Shown here: piece after piece, positions 1 through 8,500 of the stretch
Layout of the letters: every line of letters starts with the position of its first letter
How positions within the stretch are numbered: position 1 is the first letter of the stretch
Origin: an uncultured Gammaproteobacteria bacterium
GTDB taxonomy: Bacteria > Pseudomonadota > Gammaproteobacteria > Steroidobacterales > GCA-2729495
Assembly (NCBI GenBank): GCA_937958785.1
Contig: CALGMY010000024.1
Span: 1-16,343, forward strand
DNA: 16,343 nucleotides
Reading direction: 5' to 3'
The notes under the pieces: model-generated
Told to the model about the DNA's origin: nothing
What the model saw: the letters and a program-made list of their open reading frames with translations, nothing else
Database searches by the model: none
Made by a program: the position numbers and the translations under genes

Positions 1-14
1 CCGCTCCTGCGTCG

Positions 15-956
15 TCACGGCATCGCGTCGACTTCGCCCTTGTCCTTGGCCGGCGGCAGCAGGTCGACGGGGCTCGCCTTCAGCTCCAGCGCCAGGGCGC
101 TGGCGACGAAGATCGAGGAATAGGTGCCGATCGCGATGCCGATGATCAGCGCCGACGAGAACCCACGAAGGGTCTCACCCCCGAAAAGCAGCATCGCGAT
201 GACCACGAGGGAGGTGGTGAAGCTCGTCATGAGCGTCCGGCTGAGCGTCTCGTTGACCGACAGGTTCATGATGTCCTTGGGCGTGCCCCGGCGCACCTTG
301 CGGAAGTTCTCCCGGATCCGGTCGAACACCACGATGGTGTCGTTCACCGAGTAGCCGACGATGGCCAGCATGGCCGCCAGCACCGACAGGTCGAAGGTGA
401 GCCCGGTCAGCGCGAAGAAGCCGAGGGTGATGATGGGGTCATGGAGGGTCGCAACGATGGCGCCCACGGCGAACTTCCACTGGAAGCGCACCATGATGTA
501 AACCAGGATCATGATCATCGCGAAGAGCATGGCAAGGGCGCCCTGCTCCGTGAGTTCCTCGCCCACCTGGGGCCCGACGAACTCGGTACGGCGGAGTTCC
601 ACCGCCGCGTTGTCCTGCCTCAGCACGTCCAGCATCTGGTTCGCCAGCGCCTTGCCCTCCACGCCCTCCCGGGGCAGGACCCGCACCAGGACGTCCGTGG
701 AGGTGCCGAAGTTCTGCACCTGGGCATCCGGGAAGCCACCCTCGGACAGGCTGCGCCGGATCTCGGCCAGCCGGGCGGCTTCCGGGTAGGCCAACTCGAC
801 GAGCACGCCGCCAGTGAAGTCGATGCCGAAGTTGAGGCCGCGCACCCCGGGGATCAGGAGGATGAGCGAGCCGATCATCAGGACGGCGGAGAAAACGAAT
901 GCCAGCCTGCGCCCGCCCATGAAGTCCACGCTGGTCTTCTTGCTGAAGAATTCCAT
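15..956 (-). CDS. secF: Protein translocase subunit SecF
   Basis: SecF is an inner-membrane RND-type subunit that works with SecD and YajC to drive late steps of SecYEG export with the proton motive force. The 313-residue product opens with MEFFSKKTSVDFMG and has a first membrane segment at about residues 19-37. The SecF-type motif FGIDFTGG follows at 43-50, then a periplasmic domain to about residue 130 and five more membrane segments. The motif GYSVNDTIVVFDRIRENF starts at residue 201 and contains Asp206, equivalent to the conserved functional Asp213 of E. coli SecF. Length is normal for the family (E. coli 323). The gene begins 15 bp after the secD stop, so it is almost certainly cotranscribed. 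The ribosome binding site is weak. The 14 bases beyond its stop hold nothing recognisable. Confidence 0.97.
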   Translation of the reverse strand: MEFFSKKTSVDFMGGRRLAFVFSAVLMIGSLILLIPGVRGLNFGIDFTGGVLVELAYPEAARLAEIRRSLSEGGFPDAQVQNFGTSTDVLVRVLPREGVEGKALANQMLDVLRQDNAAVELRRTEFVGPQVGEELTEQGALAMLFAMIMILVYIMVRFQWKFAVGAIVATLHDPIITLGFFALTGLTFDLSVLAAMLAIVGYSVNDTIVVFDRIRENFRKVRRGTPKDIMNLSVNETLSRTLMTSFTTSLVVIAMLLFGGETLRGFSSALIIGIAIGTYSSIFVASALALELKASPVDLLPPAKDKGEVDAMP

Positions 957-971
957 GCCGCTGCCCGTCCG

Positions 972-2816
972 TCAGACCGCCAGGCTCTCGACCTTGCGGT
1001 TGCCATAGATGACGTTCACGAGCGCCCGGGTGACCGTCAGGGCCGTGAACATGGAGGTGAGGATGCCGAGGCAGAGCACCACGGCGAAGCCCTTGACCGG
1101 GCCACTGCCGAACATGAACAGCACGATGCCGGCGATGAGGGTGGTGAGGTTCGAGTCCGCAATGGTGCCGAAGGCCTTGTCGTAGCCGGCATGGATCGCC
1201 GCCTGGGGCGTCATGCCGTTGCGCAACTCCTCCCGGATGCGCTCGTTGATGAGCACGTTGGCATCCACCGCCATGCCGATGGTGAGGACGACGCCGGCGA
1301 TGCCAGGCAGCGTGAGCGCCGCCTGCAGCATGGACAGCAGGGCGACGATCAGGACGATATTGGTCAGCAGGCCCACGTTGGCGATGAGGCCGAAGGCCTT
1401 GTAGTAGACGGTCATGAACACCGCGACCAATCCAAAACCGATGAGCAGTGCACCGAGCCCCCTGTCGATGTTGTCCTGGCCGAGGCTCGGGCCAACGGTG
1501 CGCTCCTCGACCTTGTAGATGGGCGCCGCCAGGGCGCCGGCGCGGAGCAGGAGCGCCAGGTCCCGGGCCTCCAGGCTCTCGAGGCCGGTGATCTGGAAGC
1601 TGCTGCTGAAAACGCCATTGATGGTGGCGACGTTGATGACCTCCCGGGTCTCCCGGGGCACCTCGATCTTCTGCCCGTCGCGCTCGATGACCTCGCGCTT
1701 CTGCTCGACGAACACGACCGCCATCGGCTTCTTGAGGTTGGCCTTGGTGGTCTCCAGCATGTTGCGCGCGCCGTTGCTGTCGAGGCGCACGAACACCGCG
1801 GGCTGGCCCTGGTCGAAACCCTGGCTCGCGTCGACGAGCTGGTCACCGGTGACGATCGTGCGGCGCTTCAGCAGCACGGGCTCGCCGGTGCGGGCCTTGA
1901 AGAGCTCGCAACCCAGCGGGGCCCGCCCCGTGCGCTCCGCCTCGAAGGCGTTCTCTTCGCCGCACACCAGCCGGAACTCCAGGGTGGCGGTGGCACCGAG
2001 TACCCGCTCGGCCTGACCAGGATCCTGGACGCCGGGCAGCTGGACGACGATGCGGTCGAGACCCTGCCGCTGGACGATGGGCTCGGCGACACCGAGTTCA
2101 TTGACCCGGTTCCGGAGTGTGGTGGTGTTCTGCTGGATGGCGAAGTCCTGGCGCTCCTTGATCTGTGCGGGCGTCATCCGGGCAACCAGCAGCACGCCCT
2201 CCGCCGCCGCGCGCCGCTCGAGTTCGATGTCCGGGTCCGCGTCCCGCAGCAACTTCTCTGCCCGATCGGCATCGGCTGCATCGGCGATGCGCACCTGGAT
2301 CTCCTGCCCCGCGACGGAAACGCTGCGGCGGATGCGCTCGTCAAGCAGCAGCTTGTTGAAGTCGGCCGAGTAGGCGTCGAGGCGCTGCTTGATCGCGGCG
2401 GAAACGTCGACCTCGAACAGGAAGTGGACGCCCCCCCGCAGGTCAAGGCCGAGGGGCACCGGCTTCAGCCCCATTGATCGCAACCAGGCCGGGGTACGGG
2501 GAGTCAGGGTTGTCGCTACCACGTACTGCTTGTCGAGGGCACTGCGCAGGGCATCGCGCGCCTTGAACTGCTCGTCGACGGACGGGAACCGGACCATCAC
2601 GCGGCCGTTGTCGGTGTAGAGGGACGTGGTAGCGACCCCCTGGCCCTCGAGGGTGGTCTTCACCAGCTCGATGCCACTCCCCTCCAGGGGCTGACCATTG
2701 ACGAGACTGACCTGCACGGCCGGCGCGTCGCCGAAGAGATTCGGCAGGGAAACCAGGACCGCAGCGACGAGCACCACGACCACGATGAGGTTCTTCCAGA
2801 GCGGGAAACGGTTCAT
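972..2816 (-). CDS. secD: Protein translocase subunit SecD
   Basis: SecD is the larger subunit of the SecDF proton-driven export motor. The product has 614 residues, against 615 in E. coli, which supports the ATG chosen (MNRFPLWKNLIVVVVL). A first membrane segment lies at about residues 9-25. The motif PLGLDLRGGVHFLFEVD starts at residue 121 and a large periplasmic P1 domain follows to about residue 450. The C-terminal five-helix membrane domain carries GMAVDANVLINERIREEL; its Asp518 matches the essential proton-relay Asp519 of E. coli SecD. The gene lies 36 bp after yajC and 15 bp before secF, the standard gammaproteobacterial order. A very long open frame on the opposite strand here is a high-GC shadow. 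Confidence 0.98.
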   Translation of the reverse strand: MNRFPLWKNLIVVVVLVAAVLVSLPNLFGDAPAVQVSLVNGQPLEGSGIELVKTTLEGQGVATTSLYTDNGRVMVRFPSVDEQFKARDALRSALDKQYVVATTLTPRTPAWLRSMGLKPVPLGLDLRGGVHFLFEVDVSAAIKQRLDAYSADFNKLLLDERIRRSVSVAGQEIQVRIADAADADRAEKLLRDADPDIELERRAAAEGVLLVARMTPAQIKERQDFAIQQNTTTLRNRVNELGVAEPIVQRQGLDRIVVQLPGVQDPGQAERVLGATATLEFRLVCGEENAFEAERTGRAPLGCELFKARTGEPVLLKRRTIVTGDQLVDASQGFDQGQPAVFVRLDSNGARNMLETTKANLKKPMAVVFVEQKREVIERDGQKIEVPRETREVINVATINGVFSSSFQITGLESLEARDLALLLRAGALAAPIYKVEERTVGPSLGQDNIDRGLGALLIGFGLVAVFMTVYYKAFGLIANVGLLTNIVLIVALLSMLQAALTLPGIAGVVLTIGMAVDANVLINERIREELRNGMTPQAAIHAGYDKAFGTIADSNLTTLIAGIVLFMFGSGPVKGFAVVLCLGILTSMFTALTVTRALVNVIYGNRKVESLAV

Positions 2817-2852
2817 GGGCTCGACCGGGGTCTCGGGGCGGGTGAGGGGCGC

Positions 2853-3179
2853 CTAGGCGCTCTTGACGGTGCCCTTCGGGAGCACGGCCCCGATGGTGGG
2901 GCGCTGGACCTTGATGACCACGCCATCGGCCACCTCGACGTGGACGAAGGAATCGGCCACCTCGGTGATCTTGCCGAGGACGCCGCCGGCGGTAACCACC
3001 TCGTCGCCCACCGCGAGCTTGGCGATGAGGTTCTGGTGCTCCTTCTGGCGCTTCTGCTGGGGACGAATCAGGAGGAAGTAGAAGACGACGAAGATGATGA
3101 CCAGGGGCAGCATGCTGAGCCACGGGTCACCGGCCGGGGCAGCCCCCTGCGCGTAGGCATCCTGGATGAAAAAGCCCAT
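2853..3179 (-). CDS. yajC: Sec translocon accessory protein YajC
   Basis: YajC is a small single-pass inner-membrane protein that co-purifies with SecDF and SecYEG. From the chosen start the product is 108 residues (E. coli 110), beginning MGFFIQDAYAQGAAPAG, which lines up with the family start MSFFISDA. A membrane segment spans about residues 22-38 and is followed by the family signature IRPQQKRQKEHQ. A C-terminal cytoplasmic region includes GDEVVTAGG and ends VLPKGTVKSA. The start is debatable. AGGA lies directly against this ATG. An upstream in-frame ATG at 3215-3213 overlaps the tgt stop as TAATG and would add 12 residues, and another ATG at 3191 would add four. Family alignment favours 3179. 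Translation may be coupled to tgt. Confidence 0.93.
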   Translation of the reverse strand: MGFFIQDAYAQGAAPAGDPWLSMLPLVIIFVVFYFLLIRPQQKRQKEHQNLIAKLAVGDEVVTAGGVLGKITEVADSFVHVEVADGVVIKVQRPTIGAVLPKGTVKSA

Positions 3180-3214
3180 TCCTGACAGCATTCCCGGCTG
3201 AATTTGGCGCGCCA

Positions 3215-4342
3215 TTATGGCACAGAAGGCCCGGATTGCTGGCGGGCCAGGAAGTCCCCGGCGAATTCCCCCAGGCGACCCTCGGCAATGCTCCGGCGGA
3301 GGCCGTCCATGAGGCGCATATAGAAGTGCAGGTTGTGGACGGTGTTGAGGTGGGGACCCAGCATCTCGCCGCACTGGTCCAGGTGCCGCAGGTAGGCCCG
3401 GCTGTAATGCCGGCAGGTATAGCAGGTGCACCCCTCCTCGATGGGCCGGGGGTCATCCCGGTACCGGGCATTGCGGATGCGGACCACGCCATCGCTCACG
3501 AACAGGGAGCCGTTCCGGGCGTTCCGGGTGGGCATGACGCAGTCGAACATGTCCACCCCGCGGAGCACCGCCTGCACGATGTCCGCCGGGGTACCGACGC
3601 CCATCAGGTAGCGGGGAGTCGCCGCCGGCATCCGGGGCACGGTGCTGCCGAGGATGCGGAGCCGGTCGGCCTCGGGCTCGCCGACCGACAACCCGCCGAT
3701 CGCGAGACCCTCGAAGCCGATGGCCACGAGGCCGGCCAGCGACTCGGCCCGCAGGTCCTCGTGCATCCCGCCCTGGATGATGCCGAACAGCGCCGAGCCC
3801 CGGGCCGGCGCCGGGCCGGCGTCGAAGGCCGCCCGGCTGCGCGCTGCCCAGCGCAGGGACAGGGCCATCGAGCGGTGGGCCTCCTCCGGCGTGGCCGGAT
3901 AGGTCGTACATTCGTCGAAAATCATCTGGATGTCGCTGCCGAGGCAGGCCTGGACGGCCATTGCCCGCTCGGGGGACAGGAACACGAGGCTGCCGTCGGT
4001 GGGCGCCCGGAATTCGACGCCGTCTTCCGAGACCCTGCGGCGCGTCTCGAGGCTCCACACCTGGAAGCCACCGGAGTCGGTCAGGATCGGCCGCTCCCAG
4101 TGCATGAAGCCATGCAGGCCACCCAGGGCCTCGATCACCTCGCCGCCCGGTCGCAGCATCAGGTGGAAGGTGTTGCCCAAAATGATTTCCGCGCCCAGGG
4201 CGAGCAGATCCTCGGGCGTCATGGCCTTGACCGTGCCGTAGGTGCCCACCGGCATGAAAACGGGCGTCTCGACGGTGCCGTGGGAAAGGGTCAGGCGGCC
4301 GCGCCGGGCCGCGCCGTCGGTGGCGAGGATCTCGAATTTCAT
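3215..4342 (-). CDS. tgt: tRNA-guanine transglycosylase (queuine tRNA-ribosyltransferase)
   Basis: Tgt swaps guanine 34 of tRNAs with GUN anticodons (Asp, Asn, His, Tyr) for the queuosine precursor preQ1. The product has 375 residues, the same length as E. coli Tgt, beginning MKFEILATDGAARRGRL. The catalytic pair is visible: Asp89 in TDSGGFQVW and Asp264 in RGVDMFDCVMPTRNARNG. The zinc site is intact, with Cys305, Cys307 and Cys310 in GCTCYTC and His336 in NTVHNL. Its ATG overlaps the queA stop by 4 bp (ATGA), so the two queuosine enzymes are probably translationally coupled. A further upstream in-frame start lies inside queA and is rejected on length. Confidence 0.98.
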   Translation of the reverse strand: MKFEILATDGAARRGRLTLSHGTVETPVFMPVGTYGTVKAMTPEDLLALGAEIILGNTFHLMLRPGGEVIEALGGLHGFMHWERPILTDSGGFQVWSLETRRRVSEDGVEFRAPTDGSLVFLSPERAMAVQACLGSDIQMIFDECTTYPATPEEAHRSMALSLRWAARSRAAFDAGPAPARGSALFGIIQGGMHEDLRAESLAGLVAIGFEGLAIGGLSVGEPEADRLRILGSTVPRMPAATPRYLMGVGTPADIVQAVLRGVDMFDCVMPTRNARNGSLFVSDGVVRIRNARYRDDPRPIEEGCTCYTCRHYSRAYLRHLDQCGEMLGPHLNTVHNLHFYMRLMDGLRRSIAEGRLGEFAGDFLARQQSGPSVP

Positions 4343-5364
4343 GGGTTTCGTTCGAGGAACATGGCATCGCCATAGCTGTAGAAGCGGTATCGCCGGGAGA
4401 TGGCGTGCCGGTAGGCCGCCATGACGCGGCCCGTGCCGCCGAAGGCGCATACCAGCATGAGCAGCGATGAACCGGGCAGGTGAAAGTTGGTGACCATGGC
4501 ATCGACGATGCGGAAACGGTAGCCGGGCCTGATGAACAGGGTGGTCTCGCCGCGGAACGGGCGCAGCTCGCCGGACTCCCCTGCGGTCTCGAGGGCCCGG
4601 GTGGCCGTGGTACCGACGGCAATGACGCGGCCGCCCCTGGCCCGGCAGGCAGCGACGTCGGCGCAGAGTCCGGCAGAGACCTCGAGGCGCTCGGCGTGCA
4701 GGCGACCGGTCTTGATCTGAACGGGCCGCAGCGGCGCGAAGGTGCCCGCGCCCACGTGGAGTGTCAACGTCCGGAATGCCACCCCGCGCGCCTCGATGGC
4801 CGCCAGCAGGCCCGCGTCGAAGTGCAGCCCGGCAGTGGGCGCCGCCACGGACCCCGGTACCCGGGCGTAGACGGTCTGGTACCGGGCCCGGTCGCCGGCT
4901 TCGTCCTGGCGACGGATGTAGGGCGGCAGGGGCACGTGGCCGTGGGCGTCCAGCAGGGGGCGGAGCGGCGCGGAGAACCGCAGGTGGAAGAACTCGTCCT
5001 CGCGGCCGAGCACCTCAGCCGTGACCCCGGCCGGGAACAGGAGCACGGCCCCCGCCTTCGGCGCATGGCTGGACTTCAGCTGAACCAGCGCCTCGGCCGC
5101 GCCGATTTCCCGTTCGAGCAGCAGCTCGAACCGGCCGCCAGTGGCCTTGGCGCCGAAGAGCCGGGCCGGCAACACCCGCGAGTCGTTGGCGACCAGCAGG
5201 TCCCCCGGCCGGAGCAGCCCCGGCAGGTCCCGGAAGTCCAGGTCAGCGAGGGACGGCTCGTCGCCCCCACCCAGCTCGAGCAGGCGGCTGGCGGGCCGCT
5301 CTGGCAGCGCCTCCTGGGCGATCAGCTCCGCGGGCAGTTCGAACTGAAAATCGCCATCGTCCAT
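4339..5364 (-). CDS. queA: S-adenosylmethionine:tRNA ribosyltransferase-isomerase QueA
   Basis: QueA transfers and rearranges the ribosyl group of S-adenosylmethionine onto preQ1 in tRNA, giving epoxyqueuosine; it acts directly after Tgt. The product has 341 residues (E. coli 356). The N-terminus MDDGDFQFELPAELIAQ aligns with MRVTDFSFELP of E. coli, fixing the start. Family motifs are present in order: RPGDLLVANDSRVLPARLFG, PLPPYIRRQDE, YQTVYA, SVAAPTAGLHFD, TLHVGAGTFAPLRP, RVIAVGTTATRALE, DAMVTNFHLPGSSLLMLVCAF and RFYSYGDAMF. It appears to be the first gene of the queA-tgt-yajC-secD-secF operon and is divergent from a tRNA-Leu gene. The ribosome binding site is poor and I could not identify a convincing promoter in the 74 bp upstream. 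Confidence 0.97.
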   Translation of the reverse strand: MDDGDFQFELPAELIAQEALPERPASRLLELGGGDEPSLADLDFRDLPGLLRPGDLLVANDSRVLPARLFGAKATGGRFELLLEREIGAAEALVQLKSSHAPKAGAVLLFPAGVTAEVLGREDEFFHLRFSAPLRPLLDAHGHVPLPPYIRRQDEAGDRARYQTVYARVPGSVAAPTAGLHFDAGLLAAIEARGVAFRTLTLHVGAGTFAPLRPVQIKTGRLHAERLEVSAGLCADVAACRARGGRVIAVGTTATRALETAGESGELRPFRGETTLFIRPGYRFRIVDAMVTNFHLPGSSLLMLVCAFGGTGRVMAAYRHAISRRYRFYSYGDAMFLERNP

Positions 5365-5423
5365 GGGCGATATCGTCGCACACGACGCGCGCCGCGATTC
5401 CGGCCCGCGTGGGGGTCATCGTG

Positions 5424-5429
5424 TAGAAT
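5424..5429 (+). promoter_or_regulatory. Candidate -10 box of the tRNA-Leu gene
   Basis: TAGAAT lies 9 bp before the mature tRNA 5' end and matches the sigma-70 -10 consensus at five of six positions. It is followed by a GC-only stretch (CCCCGCCGG, from 5430), which resembles the discriminators of stringently controlled stable RNA genes. No good -35 box is visible at 16-18 bp spacing. The call rests on position and the -10 match only. Confidence 0.5.
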
Positions 5430-5438
5430 CCCCGCCGG

Positions 5439-5524
5439 GCCGGAATGGCGGAATGGTAGACGCGGCGGACTCAAAATCCGTTGGTGGCGACACCGTGTGG
5501 GTTCAAGTCCCTCTTCCGGCACCA
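5439..5524 (+). tRNA. tRNA-Leu, anticodon CAA
   Basis: The 86-nt gene folds as a class II tRNA. The acceptor stem is GCCGGAA/TTCCGGC with discriminator A and an encoded CCA end. The D stem is GCG/CGC with a loop containing GG. The anticodon stem is GCGGA/TCCGT with loop CTCAAAA, so the anticodon is CAA and it reads UUG leucine codons. The long variable arm is GGTG-GCGA-CACC, a 4-bp stem closed by a GNRA-type tetraloop. The T loop is TTCAAGT. The T stem GTGGG/CCCTC contains one T-T mismatch (positions 50 and 64). No terminator is seen: the tRNA ends 20 bp before the stop codon of the convergent FG-GAP gene. I see no second copy of its 3' end in the window, so there is no sign of an integrated element. 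Confidence 0.96.
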
Positions 5525-5544
5525 CTCCTCGAACACAGAACGCG

Positions 5545-8500
5545 TCACGGCACCAGCCCCGACGGTCCCGACGGCACTCCCAGCCGCGTGCGGAAGAGCG
5601 TCGTGTCCTGGGCATTCACGAATTCGTTGCAATTGAGGTCGGCCTCGTTGTACGTCGGCGGGACACTGGGCTGGCCGAGCTGCTGCCGCAGGAAGATCGT
5701 GTCCTGCGCATTGGTGAAGCCGTTGTTGTTGAAGTCGCCGTCACAGCGGTTGCCATAGCCGTCGCCGTCCGTGTCGCACTGCTCGGGATTCGCTTCCAGC
5801 GTGCAGTTGTCGAGGGTGTCCGGGACACCGTCGCCGTCCGTGTCGGGCGCGACACCACCACCGGTGCGGAAGGTCTGCTCCGCGGCGCCCACCGCGACGG
5901 GCCGCAGCCAGGGCCCATGGGCCTGGAAGGGCGCCGTGGCGGGCCGGTACTTCACCCGGAGCCGCCAGTGGTAGCCCGTGGCCGGCTGCAGGGCCGTGAC
6001 GACCGCAGCCAGCGGGACGCCCGCGACACCCGAATCCGTCCACCCGGCCGGGGCCCGCTCGAGGCCCGTGCCATCCAGCGGCGTGCCGAACGGCTTGACC
6101 TCGTACTCGAGCTGCACCCCGCCACGGCCGAACGGACTCCGGGCCAGCACCTGCAGGTTGATGCCGTTGACCGCGCCGGTGGCACCGCGCAGGGCCACCG
6201 GGGCCGAATCATCGACGCGCCGCTGGCGGGCCGGCAGGCCGGCGGCGAAGGTGCCGCTGTTGCGGTAGGCCACGAAGGCCACGCCCGCAGGGGTGGCCTG
6301 GTACACCTGACCCGCCGGGATGCCAATCACGTAGTCCGCCAGGTTGTCGCCGTTCAGGTCGCCGGCGCCCGCCACCGCGGCGCCCACCCGGGCACCGGCG
6401 GCGCCCGCGATCAGCGTGCCGGCCTCCCCGGGGCCACTTGGGCCGCCAAGGTACAGGGCCGCCCCGCCCGAGTCGGGCGCACCACCCTCGCCAGGCAGCG
6501 GCCTGCCGGGGAAGCCGATGAGGAGGTCCGAGTAGCCATCGCCGTTCACGTCGCCGGCAGAGGCCACCGCATGGCCGATTCGCTGGGCCGGCGCCTGGGC
6601 ACTGCCCTGCAGGTTCCAGTCGGCGGCCGGCGCAAGTCCGGTGGCACTGCCGAGAAACACAGCGGCGTCACCGGAGTCCGCGCCACCGTTATCGAAGCCG
6701 GGGGCACCGACGATGACATCCGAGTACCCGTCACCGTTCACGTCGCCCGCCCCCGCCACCGCCTGACCGAAGGCGGCACCCGCCTGGTCCGACTCGGCGG
6801 TCCAGCCGGGCGCAATGGCGAGGCCGGCAGCGCTGCCCAGGTAGACCTGGGCCCGGCCTTCGCCAGGCTGGCCGTTGGCGAATCCGGGCGCCCCGACGAT
6901 GAGGTCCGCGTAGCCGTCACCGTTCACGTCGCCTGCGGACGCGATGGCGCTCCCGAACGCAGCGCCGGCCGCATTGCCCTCGACCGTCCAGGCGGCGGTG
7001 GTGGACGGGCCTGCAGGCCCGCCGAGGTACATCACCGCGCGACCCTCGCCGGCCTCGCCGCCACTGAATCCCGGTGAGCCGATGACCACGTCGGCGTAGC
7101 CGTCGCCGTTCACGTCACCTGCACCGGCCAGGGATGCCCCGTATTGCACGCCGGCATCGTTGCCGGCGGAGATCCACGCGGGCGCGGGAGCAAGCCCCCC
7201 CGGGCTGCCCAGGTACAGCGTGGCCCGGCCCTCCGGACCACCGCCGTTCACGTAGCCGCTGGCGCCGACGAGCACGTCGTCATAGCCATCGCCATTCACG
7301 TCGCCGGCACCGGCCACGGCACTGCCCAGCAGGGCGCCGGCCTGGTTACCCTCGACGAACCAGACGGGGACGGTGCCAGGCACCGCGTCCGGGCCGAGGC
7401 CCGCCTCGCTGCCGAGGTAGAGGAATGCCGCACCCTCGTCGGTCTCGCCCTTGTCGTAGAGGGGCGCACCCACGACCAGGTCGGCATAGCCGTCACCGTT
7501 CACGTCGCCCGCAGATGCCACCGATGCGCCCCAGGCGCCGCCGCTCTGGTCGCCTTCGGACACCCAGGCGTTGCTGGGCGGGAACCCGGGCGGCTCGGCG
7601 CCGGGCTCGCCCAGGTAGACATACACGCGCCCCTCGCCAAGTTCGCCATTCGCGTAGGCTGGCGCGCCAACCACCACGTCGGCGAAGCCATCGCCATTCA
7701 GGTCGCCCGCGGCCGCCACGACGGCACCGTAGGCGGAGAGCTGTTGAAGTCCGCTGGTCACCCAGTCGAAATCGGCCTCCTGGCCGCCGCGACAACGACC
7801 CCGGAACAGGTAGGCGCCGCCCGCCGTGGAGACGATGCCGCTGTAGCCGGGCGCACCCACGACCAGATCAGCGCATCCGTCGCCATTGACGTCACCCGCC
7901 GACGCCAGCGCCCCGCCGAAACGGGCCCCCGCGTCGATCTCGATGTGCTCGTCGCCCGGCGTGGTGGGTAGTCCGGCGGGACCGCCGAAGTAGATGCGGA
8001 CCCGGCCATTGTCGGTGGCCGGGAGGTCGTCATATTGCGGTAGCCCCACCGCCACATCGGCGAAGCCGTCACCATCCAGGTCGCCAGCGGTGGCGACCGC
8101 TGTGCCGAGCGCCGCGCCCGCCTGGCCGGACTCCACGGTCCAGGCGGGGGCTGGTGCCAGCCCGGCGGCGCTGCCCAGGTAGACGAGCACCCGACCCTCG
8201 CCGGCCTCCCCGTCACCATAGCCGGGGGCACCGATGATGACGTCCGCGTAGCCGTCGCCATTCACGTCGCCCGCGGTACCGACGGACCAGCCGTAGCGCG
8301 CGTCAGCCTGGTTGCCCTCCCCGGTCCACGCCGGCGAGGTCGCAAGGCCGGCGCTGCTGCCGAGGAACACGAATGCCCGGCCCTCCACCTCGAGGGTGCC
8401 GGGATCGCTGAACTGCCAGGCACCGACGATCACATCCGAGTAACCGTCGCCATTGACATCACCCGCGGCAGCAACCGCGGCGCCCACCTGCGCGCCGGTG

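Noticed and set aside
441..2477. 678-residue open frame on the plus strand opposite secF and secD
   Set aside because: It is antisense to two well-recognised genes, has the low-complexity, His/Asp/Gln/Arg-rich composition of GC-rich shadow frames and no recognisable domain.
3236..4375. 379-residue plus-strand frame opposite tgt
   Set aside because: It is a shadow of tgt, which has all catalytic and zinc residues and the exact family length.
5439..5524. tRNA-Leu as an attachment site for a mobile element carrying the propeller gene
   Set aside because: No integrase and no repeated copy of the tRNA 3' end were seen in the window, and base composition does not change noticeably.
4480..7077. 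865-residue plus-strand frame across queA, the tRNA and the propeller gene
   Set aside because: It crosses a tRNA and runs antisense to two supported genes. Its apparent repeats (VAVTVHVA-like) are the reverse complement of the FG-GAP repeats.
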